46,375 nucleotides of DNA from contig NZ_AXAI01000036.1 in the NCBI RefSeq assembly GCF_000472425.1, positions 1 to 46,375 of the forward strand. The letters are read 5' to 3'. The DNA is from Bradyrhizobium sp. Tv2a-2 (GTDB taxonomy: Bacteria > Pseudomonadota > Alphaproteobacteria > Rhizobiales > Xanthobacteraceae). The position numbers and the translations under genes were made by a program. Shown piece after piece: positions 16,890 to 24,828 of the stretch (position 1 is the first letter of the stretch; the number at the start of each line of letters is the position of its first letter). The notes beneath the pieces are model-generated. The model saw only the letters and a list, made by a program, of their open reading frames with translations, was not told the origin of the DNA and ran no database searches.

Positions 16890-18551
16890 ATGGACCGCGA
16901 GCAACCGGTGGCCGCCGAGCAGGGCAAACTTGATTCGACTGTGCCCGCGGCCGACGACCTTGCCGCGGCGCTAAGCGCCGTGCTTGGCGAGATGCGCGCA
17001 GGGCGGTTTCTCGAAGCGCAGATTCTTTGCCGGCAGCTGCTCGAGCACAGCCCCGACAATCCCGAAATCCTGCATCTGATGGCGTTGGTCTGCTTCAACG
17101 CCGGGCAGTTCGATCATGCGGTGGAATGGGCCTCCCACGCGCTGAGGACTGATGCGAAGCCGGCCTATCTGACGACGCTCGGCATTGCGCTTCTCAACCT
17201 CGGACGGCGCGACGATGCGGTGAGGGTTTTCGACACAGCGGTGCAGCTCAAGCCCGACGATGCCAGCCTGTGGAGCAACCTTGCCAATGCGCTGATCGAG
17301 GCCGGACATGTCTCGGATGCGCTGCTGTGCCTGGGGCGTGCCCATCAGCTCGATCCGCAAAATCCGAAGATCCGCAACGATCTCGGCCATGGTTTCATGC
17401 TGCTCGGGCGGCACGATGAGGCGTTGCCGTGGTTCGATCGCGCGATCGAGATCTGGCCGGACTCGGTCGAGACGCTGAACAACAAGGCCTTCTCGCTCGC
17501 AAGACTGCATCGGTTCGATGAGGCCTTTGCCGTCTATGCGCGCTCCAAGGCCGTTGCCCCCGACAATGCCGCGACCGAGTTCAACGTGGCGATGCTGCAG
17601 ATGCTGACGGGGAGTTTCTCGGCCGGTTGGCTGGGGCGTGAGGCGCGTTTCAGGCTGCCGTCGCCGGCGCCATATCCGGATTTTCGGCAACCTCGCTGGT
17701 TCGGCGATCAGGACGTCGCTGGCAAGACCATCCTGCTCTATGCCGACGAGGGGTTAGGAGATTCCATCCAGTTCGTTCGCTACGTGCCGATGGTCGCAGC
17801 GCGCGGCGCGCGCGTGGTTATTGCCGTCGAGGAGGCGTTGTGCACGCTGCTCGCCCCGCTTGCTGATATCGCCGATTGCGTGGCGAAGTCGGCCGTGTTG
17901 CCGGCATTCGATCTGCATTGCCCGATTTCGAGCCTGCCGCTGGTCTTCAACACCGCGCTGGAGACGATCCCGGCTGCCTCGTCCTACCTGCCATCGCCGG
18001 CCGACGATCGCGTGCGGCGGTGGGAGGACCGGCTCGGTCCCCATGAGACGTTGCGGGTCGGACTGGTCTGGTCCGGCAATCCGAGGCACGTCAATGATCG
18101 CGAGCGGTCGATCCGGCTGCACGAGATGCTGCCCATCCTCGAGGTTGGTGCGACCTTTGTCAGCCTGCAGAAGGACCCGCGGCCGCAAGACAAGGTGAGG
18201 CTTGCAGCAACCCGGATCATCGATTGGACGATTGAGCTCGCGGATTTTGCGGAGACGGCGGCGCTCGTATCCTGCCTCGACCTTGTAATCTCGGTCGACA
18301 CCAGCGTCGCGCATCTCGCCGCAGCGCTGGGACGTCCGACCTGGATCCTTTTGCCCTATACGCCGGACTATCGCTGGCTGCTCGGCCGCGACGACAGCCC
18401 GTGGTATCCGACCGTGCACCTGTTCAGGCAGAGCGAGAGCCGCGACCATGCCGAGGTGGTTGCGCGAGTTCGCACAGCGCTCGCCGAATTGGCGGCTGCG
18501 TGCAGTCCGGCTGGCAGAGAGCCATCGCAGAAGCCAGGGGACAGTCCCTGA
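16890..18551 (+). CDS. TPR protein with glycosyltransferase (heptosyltransferase-like) C-terminal domain
   Basis: The 553-residue product has TPR repeats over about residues 45-270 (for example LMALVCFNAGQFDHAVEWAS and LGIALLNLGRRDDAVRVFD). A C-terminal domain follows that looks like GT9/ADP-heptosyltransferase: LYADEGLGDSIQFVRYV, VGLVWSGNPRH and SVDTSVAHLAAALG. Such TPR-GT fusions are frequent in Bradyrhizobium and may modify surface glycans or proteins, but no substrate is evident. No signal peptide is seen, so it is probably cytoplasmic. The ribosome site before the ATG is weak. Confidence 0.75.
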   Translation: MDREQPVAAEQGKLDSTVPAADDLAAALSAVLGEMRAGRFLEAQILCRQLLEHSPDNPEILHLMALVCFNAGQFDHAVEWASHALRTDAKPAYLTTLGIALLNLGRRDDAVRVFDTAVQLKPDDASLWSNLANALIEAGHVSDALLCLGRAHQLDPQNPKIRNDLGHGFMLLGRHDEALPWFDRAIEIWPDSVETLNNKAFSLARLHRFDEAFAVYARSKAVAPDNAATEFNVAMLQMLTGSFSAGWLGREARFRLPSPAPYPDFRQPRWFGDQDVAGKTILLYADEGLGDSIQFVRYVPMVAARGARVVIAVEEALCTLLAPLADIADCVAKSAVLPAFDLHCPISSLPLVFNTALETIPAASSYLPSPADDRVRRWEDRLGPHETLRVGLVWSGNPRHVNDRERSIRLHEMLPILEVGATFVSLQKDPRPQDKVRLAATRIIDWTIELADFAETAALVSCLDLVISVDTSVAHLAAALGRPTWILLPYTPDYRWLLGRDDSPWYPTVHLFRQSESRDHAEVVARVRTALAELAAACSPAGREPSQKPGDSP

Positions 18552-18693
18552 GAATATTTCCTTTCCCGAATGCACATCATTGTGAAGCGGGGAACCGGCG
18601 AGACACGTAACGCAAGGCTTCCCGGCTGCGAAGTGACTCTCGGTCTTGCACGTGCAGCGCAATCGTCGCGCCCCGGGAAGGAAGCAAATCGGC

Positions 18694-18735
18694 ATGAACA
18701 CATCATTCAACGTCATGAACACATCATTCAACGTC
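18694..18735 (+). repeat. 21-bp perfect tandem duplication over a start codon
   Basis: The unit ATGAACACATCATTCAACGTC occurs at 18694-18714 and again at 18715-18735 with no mismatch. It is in frame and duplicates the start codon, so the protein keeps its frame whether translation begins at the first or second ATG. Confidence 0.95.
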
Positions 18736-19203
18736 GCCGAAGCGGGCGATGGATCTTATCGACTCCTCGCAATCCTGCGCTGGGTCATGGTCGTCATTTT
18801 CGTGTCATTCGGCATACAGAAATTCACCCTGCAGTCGGCGCAGGGCATCGCTCAATTTATCACCAACAGCCCCTTCATCTCCTGGCTGTCCATCTTCGGC
18901 CTGAGGGGAGAAGCCTACGTGCTTGGCGTTGCCGAACTCACGATCGCAGCACTGCTTGCTGCGGGCGCATTCAGCCCGCTGCTGTCGGCCATAGGATCAC
19001 TGATGGGCGTTGTTACCTTTGCCATCACGTGGTCGTTCTTCTTCACGACCCCGGGCGTCGTGAAGTGGAGCGTCTCGACCGACCCGATCGCGTGGAATCT
19101 CACAGGCGAGTTCATCTTCAAGGATATCGTTCTGCTCTGCGTCTGTGTCGTGCTGTTTCTTGCGTCATTGCCGCGATCGTTCGTCCCGTTGCGCAAGGCG
19201 TGA
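18694..19203 (+). CDS. DUF417 / YkgB-like membrane protein
   Basis: The 169-residue protein is an integral membrane protein of the DUF417 (YkgB, DoxX-like) family. About four helices are seen, with signature segments FVSFGIQKFT, GLRGEAYVLGVAEL and FFFTTPGVVKW, and a LTGEFIFKDIVLL helix. E. coli relatives are linked to hypochlorite or reactive chlorine responses (RclC); that role is transferred from family knowledge only. The first 14 residues are a perfect doubling of MNTSFNV caused by a 21-bp tandem duplication, so two ATGs (18694 and 18715) are available. GGAAGGAA lies upstream of the first. Confidence 0.8.
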   Translation: MNTSFNVMNTSFNVAEAGDGSYRLLAILRWVMVVIFVSFGIQKFTLQSAQGIAQFITNSPFISWLSIFGLRGEAYVLGVAELTIAALLAAGAFSPLLSAIGSLMGVVTFAITWSFFFTTPGVVKWSVSTDPIAWNLTGEFIFKDIVLLCVCVVLFLASLPRSFVPLRKA

Positions 19204-19225
19204 AACGAGCTGTCAGGCCGTCTCG

Positions 19226-20002
19226 TCAGGCCTGCTGTCCGGCGGCCTCCAGGATCAGCTTCGTGATCTCCTCCGGATGGGAGATCAGTCCGAGATGGCT
19301 CGCTTTCACCTCGATGGTCTTGGCGCCCATGCGCTTGGCCATGAATCGCTCGAGGTCGGGATTGATGGTGCGGTCCTCGGTCGACACCGCATAATAGCTT
19401 GGCTTCGATCGCCATGCGGCGTTGGTGGTCCTGCCGGCGAGCAACGCTTTGTGGAACGGCTGCTGCACCGCATAGAGCACCTTGGCCTTCGCTTCCGGCA
19501 GGTCGCCGGCGAAGTCGCGCAGGAAGGCCTCCTCGCTGAGACGGCCTTCGTCGCCGTCGAAGACGATGCCGGCGCTCGCCGGCGGTGTCGGATAGGTCTT
19601 GGCAAGCGCGGTGTAGTCCTCGCCGGCATCGGGGGCGCGCGCCGCGACATAGACCAGTGCCGAGACGTTCGGATGCACGCCGGCCTCGGTGACGATCATC
19701 CCGGAAAAAGAATGGCCGACGAGGACGGTCGGGCCATCCTGCCGTGCCAGCACGCGCTCCGCCGAGGCGACCGCCTCGGGCAACGTGGTCAACGGGTTCT
19801 GCACGGATGTGCAATTGAGCCCGGCCGCCTGCAGGCGCGCAATCACCTCGGTCCAGCAGGAGCCGTCGGCGAACAGCCCGTGCACCAGCACGATGTTGCG
19901 TGCCTTGGGTGGCGCCGCGGCGGCGGCGGTGCGGGCTGCGATCAGCGAACCGGCCGCGCCGGCAAGCAGGGCGGCGGAAAATGCGCGTCTGTCGATCGTC
20001 AT
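19226..20002 (-). CDS. Exported alpha/beta-fold hydrolase
   Basis: This 258-residue hydrolase begins MTIDRRAFSAALLAGAAG, a twin-arginine-like signal with an AAA-type cleavage near residue 29. The catalytic serine lies in GHSFSG, an oxyanion-type HGLF motif lies near the start of the fold, and a late histidine is in KASHLGLISHPE. Similar short hydrolases act on esters, and some resemble plant esterase/hydroxynitrile lyase-like folds; the substrate is unknown. It converges on the DUF417 gene with 22 bp between stops. Confidence 0.8.
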   Translation of the reverse strand: MTIDRRAFSAALLAGAAGSLIAARTAAAAAPPKARNIVLVHGLFADGSCWTEVIARLQAAGLNCTSVQNPLTTLPEAVASAERVLARQDGPTVLVGHSFSGMIVTEAGVHPNVSALVYVAARAPDAGEDYTALAKTYPTPPASAGIVFDGDEGRLSEEAFLRDFAGDLPEAKAKVLYAVQQPFHKALLAGRTTNAAWRSKPSYYAVSTEDRTINPDLERFMAKRMGAKTIEVKASHLGLISHPEEITKLILEAAGQQA

Positions 20003-20223
20003 GGCTCGTTTCCTCTGTCACATCGGCCGATGGGGGAAGGCCGGGCCGACCTTGGCATGCTGGACGTCGGCTCATCAAATCACACCGCGTTCATATCGCG
20101 CAGGTCCACTCCGCACTTGTTCACTCCCGGACAAGAATTCGGTCGCCACCGTCCAAGATTTTCGCCGCTTTCTCGGCTAGCCGTAGGCCGCACGGCTGGC
20201 ACCGTAGTCAGGGAGATCTTTCG

Positions 20224-21471
20224 ATGGCCATCGATTTCACGCTCACATCCGCCCAGCGCGACCTGCAGCTCCAATCCCGCAAATTCGCAAGGGAGGTGTT
20301 GACCGGTGCAGCTGCCGCAGAACTGCTGGCGACGCCGGAAGAGCGCTTCCTCGCCACCAGGCCCATCTACGAAGCGATGGTGGGCGCGGGGTACCTGCGC
20401 AAATGCATTCCGGCGCCCGCGGGCGGCGACAATGCCGGCCTGATCGACTTGGCGATCATGGCCGAGGAGTTTTACAGCGTGAACGCGAGTGTGACGCTGA
20501 CCATGCTGGGAACTGTGCTCGGCCTGCTGCCGATCCTGCTCGGCGGCACGCCGGAGCAATGCGGTCGCCTGCTGGCGCGCTTCCTGAAGCCATCAGGCGC
20601 GCCGCTCGCCGCCTTTTGCTTCAGCGAGCCCGGTGGCAGCGCCAATGCGGCGTCGCCGGCGCCGGGCGAGGGTGTGCGCACGCGCGCCGTGCGCGACGGT
20701 GACAACTGGGTCATCGATGGCGTCAAGAAATGGACCTCCTCGGCGACCGGCTGGGATCGCAGGGGCGCCGATGTCCTGTGCGTGGTGTGCCGGACGGATG
20801 CGAGCGTGCCGCCGGAGCAGGGCGTGTCCATCATCGCGGTGGAAGGCCCTGTGCCCGGCATCAGCTTCGAGCGCGCGATCGACACGATCGGGCATCGGGC
20901 GCATCTGGTGCCGCAATTCGCCTTCAAGAATGTCACGGCGCCGCATTCAAACCTCCTGGGGCAGGCGGGAGGCGGTCTGGCCCTGACGGCGGGCGCTTTC
21001 ACCGGCACCGCGGCCCTGGTCGGCATTCTCGGCGTCGCCTTGATGCGCGCGGCGTTCGACTTCGCATGGCGCTTTGCCCGCACCGAGAAGCGCGGCGGCG
21101 TACATCCTATCATCGAGCATCAGGCGGTGGGTTATGCGCTGGCCGATGCCAAGACTTCGATCGAGGCGGCGCGCTATCTCAGCTGGCGCGCCTGCCATGC
21201 GCTCGACACCTTGTCGCCCGCGGCCGAAGAGCTGGCGGTGCAGGCCAAGATTTTCGGCTCGGAGACCGCGGTGCGCGTGATCACCGGTCTGATGCGCGTG
21301 GTTGGCGTCGAGAGCTACGATCACGAGACGCCACTGGGGCGGCTGCTGCAGGACGCGCTGGTGTTGCCGATCTTCGACGGCGGCAACATGGGCATCCGTC
21401 GGCGCCAGCTGCACACGCTGTTCATGCGTCCGGATTACGATCCGCTTGCGGCGTCGGCTGGTGGCTCCTAG
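20224..21471 (+). CDS. Nitroalkane-oxidase-like flavoprotein (acyl-CoA dehydrogenase superfamily)
   Basis: The fold is acyl-CoA dehydrogenase-like (415 residues). The active-site base, however, is Asp385 in LPIFDGGNMGIRRRQ, with Arg392 seven residues on. In Fusarium nitroalkane oxidase, as I remember it, Asp402 and Arg409 occupy a YPLFDGGNIGLRRR motif with the same spacing. GWDRRGADVLCVVCR (176-190) and the C-terminal PDYDPLAA also follow that enzyme, whereas ordinary acyl-CoA dehydrogenases have Glu in an (Y/F)EGT motif. It may therefore oxidise nitroalkanes to aldehyde and nitrite using FAD. A CoA substrate cannot be ruled out. AGGGAG precedes ATG 20224. Confidence 0.8.
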   Translation: MAIDFTLTSAQRDLQLQSRKFAREVLTGAAAAELLATPEERFLATRPIYEAMVGAGYLRKCIPAPAGGDNAGLIDLAIMAEEFYSVNASVTLTMLGTVLGLLPILLGGTPEQCGRLLARFLKPSGAPLAAFCFSEPGGSANAASPAPGEGVRTRAVRDGDNWVIDGVKKWTSSATGWDRRGADVLCVVCRTDASVPPEQGVSIIAVEGPVPGISFERAIDTIGHRAHLVPQFAFKNVTAPHSNLLGQAGGGLALTAGAFTGTAALVGILGVALMRAAFDFAWRFARTEKRGGVHPIIEHQAVGYALADAKTSIEAARYLSWRACHALDTLSPAAEELAVQAKIFGSETAVRVITGLMRVVGVESYDHETPLGRLLQDALVLPIFDGGNMGIRRRQLHTLFMRPDYDPLAASAGGS

Positions 21472-21475
21472 CGCC

Positions 21476-21760
21476 TCAATGCACGATGCCCCGGACCCGG
21501 AGGTCGATGCCTTTGGGATCCTTGATGGCGGAGACCGCCAGCCGTGACACGACGGCGAGGATCCCGATATAGACGCCGATCGCCCATGAGCTTCCGTAAA
21601 CGCCGATGATCCATTGCGCGATCATCGGCGCAAACGCGCCGCCCAGAATTGGCGCCGGGGGCGTAGCCGATGGAAACGCCGGAGTAGCGCACCTTGGCAG
21701 GATAGAGCTCGGCGTAGAGCCCGCCTGCGGACCATGGGAAAGGCCGAGACCAAGCGTTAA
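21476..21760 (-). pseudogene. MFS transporter relic (C-terminal part, two frameshifts)
   Basis: The minus strand encodes the end of a major-facilitator permease of the metabolite:H+ symporter type. Recognisable pieces are GLSHGPQAG, GLYAELYPAKVRYSGVSIGY, then ILGGAFAPMIAQWI and a GIVH stop. They sit in different frames: one base is missing near 21719-21727 and one A is extra near 21647-21650. The N-terminal helices are absent. The remainder of 21472-21856 holds no other gene. This is a clear non-functional remnant; the exact left boundary is uncertain. Confidence 0.65.
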
Positions 21761-21856
21761 TCCCGCGGTCGCGACAAGAGAGTCAAGCCCGGGCTCAACC
21801 GATTGACAAGCCTGCGGCCGCCCTCCTTGATGACGGTGTCGCACCAGGGTAGTTGC

Positions 21857-22240
21857 ATGCTCGCCAGTCTCAGCCTCATCCTGCTTTGCCAATTGATCGG
21901 CGAGGTCATCGTGCGCGGCCTCGACCTGCCGCTGCCGGGCCCCGTGCTCGGATTGTTCCTTCTGCTCCTCCTCCTGCTCGCGCGCGACCGCTTCGCGATC
22001 ATCGCCCAGGGGCCGCTCCGCGACGAAGGCGTGGAGAACGCGAGCAAGGGCCTGCTTTCGCATCTGTCGCTCCTGTTCGTGCCGGCCGGCGTCGGTGTGG
22101 TGCAGAAGCTTGATCTCCTCGCCGCCCATGGCATTGCCATTTTCCTGATCCTTGCGCTGTCGGTCGTCGTGACGCTGCTCGCGACGGTGCTGACCTTCAG
22201 GCTTGTCAGCCGCCTGTTCGGTCAACAGGACGCGCCATGA
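21857..22240 (+). CDS. lrgA: LrgA/CidA-family membrane protein
   Basis: This 127-residue protein has four predicted helices and the LrgA/CidA hallmark LPLPGPVLGL in the first third, then LLSHLSLLFVPAGVGV. Family members form holin-like assemblies in Staphylococcus, while later work on LrgAB-type pairs points to transport of small organic acids such as pyruvate, and the plastid fusion PLGG1 moves glycolate/glycerate. The lrgB gene starts inside its stop (4-bp ATGA overlap). ATG 21857 is preferred because the hydrophobic core starts there; in-frame upstream codons add a non-conserved lead. Confidence 0.85.
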   Translation: MLASLSLILLCQLIGEVIVRGLDLPLPGPVLGLFLLLLLLLARDRFAIIAQGPLRDEGVENASKGLLSHLSLLFVPAGVGVVQKLDLLAAHGIAIFLILALSVVVTLLATVLTFRLVSRLFGQQDAP

Positions 22241-22959
22241 ACGACAATCCCTTTTCGCTCTGGGTTTATCTCTCTCAGTCGCCGCTGCTCTGGCTGACGG
22301 TCACGTTGGTGGTCTACTCGATGACCGATGCGGTGTCGCTCGCGACGCGCCGTCATCCGCTCGCCAATCCCGTATTACATGCGATGTGGATCATCGGCGC
22401 GTTCCTGCTTCTGACCGGCACCTCCTACGCGACCTATTTCGCCGGCGCCCAGTTCGTTCACTTCCTGCTCGGGCCCGCGACGGTTGCGCTCGCCGTGCCG
22501 CTCTACGAGAAGCGTCAGCTCGTGCTCGCATCGATCGTGCCGATGCTGGTCGCACTTGTGGTGGGCTCGGTGACGGCGGTGGTGTCGATCGTGCTGCTTG
22601 CGGAAGCCGCAGGCTTACCGCGCGACGTGATCCTGTCGCTGGCGCCTAAATCAGTCACGGCCGGCGTTGCCATGGGAATCAGCGAATCGCTGCATGCAGA
22701 TCCGTCGCTGACAGCGGTGGCGGTGATTCTGACCGGCATCATGGGCGCGATCGTCGTCACGCCGTTGATGAACGGGGCCGGCATCACCGATTTCCGTGCG
22801 CGCGGCTTTGCCGCGGGCATTGCGGCGCACGGCATTGGCACCGCGCGGGCGTTCCAGGTCGATGAGGTCGCCGGTGTGTTCGCAGGGATCGCCATGAGCC
22901 TCAATGCGCTGGTGACGTCGCTGCTCGTGCCGCTTGCGGTTACGGTATTGTTGCGATGA
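22237..22959 (+). CDS. lrgB: LrgB/CidB-family membrane protein
   Basis: The 240-residue partner of LrgA has multiple helices and the LrgB signatures LSLAPKSVTAGVAMGI (residues 127-144) and ILTGIMGAIVVTPLMN, followed by HGIGTARAFQ near 195-204 and a hydrophobic end. The overlap with lrgA shows co-expression. It lies about 1.1 kb from the CBB operon end, which raises the possibility of a glycolate/glycerate export role, but nothing in the sequence fixes the substrate. Confidence 0.88.
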   Translation: MNDNPFSLWVYLSQSPLLWLTVTLVVYSMTDAVSLATRRHPLANPVLHAMWIIGAFLLLTGTSYATYFAGAQFVHFLLGPATVALAVPLYEKRQLVLASIVPMLVALVVGSVTAVVSIVLLAEAAGLPRDVILSLAPKSVTAGVAMGISESLHADPSLTAVAVILTGIMGAIVVTPLMNGAGITDFRARGFAAGIAAHGIGTARAFQVDEVAGVFAGIAMSLNALVTSLLVPLAVTVLLR

Positions 22960-23108
22960 CGGCGCTGTCTCCGTCGCCGGAACGCGAGCGCCTGCCTTGG
23001 AATGCCGGCCGGCGCAATCGGGGCCCTTGCAGATGCGCTCGCGCCACGGCAAGGTGAATCCGACTTTGGCGCTAGCCAGTAGCGCAGCCACCTCAGAGGA
23101 CAAAGGCT

Positions 23109-23966
23109 ATGATCGAAACACTTGGCATCATCGGGGCGGGCACCATGGGCAACGGCATCGCCCAGGTCAGCGCGGGCGCCGGCCTGCGCGTCACCATGGT
23201 CGATATCTCCGACGCTGCGGTGGCGCGCGGCCTTGCGGCCCTCGGCTCCAGCCTGGACCGCATGGTCAAGAAGGATAAGATGACGGCTGCCGATAAGGAA
23301 GCAACGCTGTCACGCATCATCGGCACGACCGACAAGTCCAAATTTGCGGCGTGCGATCTGGTCATCGAAGCCGCGACCGAGAATGAGGAGCTGAAGGTCA
23401 AGATCCTGAAGGATCTCTGCCCGATCTTGAAGCCGGAGGCGCTGATCGCGACCAACACGTCCTCGATCTCGATCACCAAGCTTGCGACTGCGACCGATCG
23501 TCCCGACCGCTTCATCGGTATGCATTTCTTCAATCCGGTGCCGATGATGGCGCTGCTGGAGCTGATCCGGGGCCTGCAGACATCCGACGACACCCACGCC
23601 AAGGCGGTGGAATTTGCCAGGCGTGTCGGCAAGGTGCCGATCACCGCGAAGAACAGCCCGGGCTTCGCGGTCAATCGGATCCTGTGCCCAATGATCAACG
23701 AGGCGATCTTCGCCTATCAGGAGGGGCTTGCGACCGCCGCCGACATCGACGAGGGCATGAAGCTCGGCTGCAATCATCCGATCGGCCCGCTCGCGCTCGC
23801 CGACCTGATCGGCCTCGACACCATGTTGTCGGTGATGGAGGTCTTTTATAAAGGCTTCAACGATCCGAAGTATCGCCCCGCGCCGCTCTTGAAGGAGATG
23901 GTCGATGCCGGCCATCTCGGTCGCAAGACCGGCAAGGGCTTTTATGACTACAGCGCCAAGACCTGA
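23109..23966 (+). CDS. 3-hydroxybutyryl-CoA dehydrogenase
   Basis: This NAD(P)-dependent enzyme interconverts 3-hydroxybutyryl-CoA and acetoacetyl-CoA in the cytoplasm. The 285-residue protein has the Rossmann motif GIIGAGTMGNGIAQV (residues 6-20), VIEAATEN, TNTSSISI, the catalytic HFFNPVP histidine region and NSPGFAVNRIL, ending in LGRKTGKGFYDY. Length and motifs fit the HbdA/PaaH group. AGAGGA lies before the ATG. In rhizobia it could feed PHB or butyrate metabolism. An 11-bp tandem repeat covers its stop. Confidence 0.9.
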   Translation: MIETLGIIGAGTMGNGIAQVSAGAGLRVTMVDISDAAVARGLAALGSSLDRMVKKDKMTAADKEATLSRIIGTTDKSKFAACDLVIEAATENEELKVKILKDLCPILKPEALIATNTSSISITKLATATDRPDRFIGMHFFNPVPMMALLELIRGLQTSDDTHAKAVEFARRVGKVPITAKNSPGFAVNRILCPMINEAIFAYQEGLATAADIDEGMKLGCNHPIGPLALADLIGLDTMLSVMEVFYKGFNDPKYRPAPLLKEMVDAGHLGRKTGKGFYDYSAKT

Positions 23967-23992
23967 TCGTGACCTGATCGTGACCTGATCGT
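23961..23992 (+). repeat. 11-bp tandem repeat, about three copies, over a stop codon
   Basis: The unit ACCTGATCGTG runs from 23961, 23972 and 23983 (third copy incomplete). The first copy contains the TGA stop of the 3-hydroxybutyryl-CoA dehydrogenase gene. It is probably the product of replication slippage. Confidence 0.85.
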
Positions 23993-24090
23993 CGCTCGGC
24001 ACGGATGCCGCTGCGCGGCCGCGGATCCGCTCGGTGGCGAGCTCCGCGCATGTGAGCTGATAGGCCAGCAGCACGCCGCTGACATGGCCG

Positions 24091-24828
24091 TCAGAGCAAA
24101 TCGGCAAGCTCGTCGACGACAAGAACGGCCTGCGAGACATCATCGTCGCGGAAGTACTCGCTGCGGGTGATGAGAACGGGAATGCAGGCGGCGGTGGCCG
24201 CCTTCAGGCCGTTGGCGGAATCCTCGATGGCCAGACAATCGGCGGCCGGCCGCCGCAGCCTTTCGAGAACTTCGAGATACGCATCCGGCGCCGGCTTTTT
24301 GAGCGGGACGTCATCACCGGCGACGACAGCGGCGAAACGGCCGCGCCAGTCAGGCGCCAGCGCGACGCGCAGCAAGGCGTCGACATTGTCGTACGTCGTC
24401 GTGGTGGCGATGGCGAGCGTCTGGTGACGGGCAAGCGCGTTGCGGATGAAAGGCTCGACGCCCGGCCGCAGCTGGCATGCATGGAGGGCAATCAATCGGG
24501 TATAATGCGCGGTCTTGCGCCGGTGCAAACAAGCGATGTCATTGTCGGACAGAATGAGGTGGGGAGGGTGGCTTCGGGCGAAGGCGCGGATGCGCTCCTT
24601 GCCGCCCGCCACCTGCAGCAGGCGTTTATAGGTACGCTGGTCCCAGTACCAGGCAATGCCGGCCTCGCGGAACGCCGCGTTGAAGGCACAGCGATGCACG
24701 CTCTCGGTCTCGGCAAGAGTGCCGTCGACGTCGAAGATCAAGACCGGGACTTGCGCGATCCGATCCTTTACGCTGCAGACGTGCGCCGGTGAAGGAGACA
24801 GGGCCAGCCGGGGAAGAATGGCATTCAT
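24091..24828 (-). CDS. cbbY: CbbY-type HAD phosphatase (xylulose-1,5-bisphosphate phosphatase)
   Basis: This HAD hydrolase of 245 residues has the nucleophile motif LIFDVDGTLAETE (Asp33, Asp35), a helical cap, the motif II Thr region LAIATTTTYDNVDALL, and late motifs VPLKKPAPDAYL and LAIEDSANGLKAA. CbbY in Rhodobacter removes xylulose-1,5-bisphosphate, a RuBisCO misfire product that blocks the active site; the TTT-NVDALL stretch fits that group. Phosphoglycolate phosphatase (CbbZ) is the alternative. Its ATG overlaps the cbbX stop by 4 bp, as the last gene of the CBB operon. Confidence 0.82.
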   Translation of the reverse strand: MNAILPRLALSPSPAHVCSVKDRIAQVPVLIFDVDGTLAETESVHRCAFNAAFREAGIAWYWDQRTYKRLLQVAGGKERIRAFARSHPPHLILSDNDIACLHRRKTAHYTRLIALHACQLRPGVEPFIRNALARHQTLAIATTTTYDNVDALLRVALAPDWRGRFAAVVAGDDVPLKKPAPDAYLEVLERLRRPAADCLAIEDSANGLKAATAACIPVLITRSEYFRDDDVSQAVLVVDELADLL

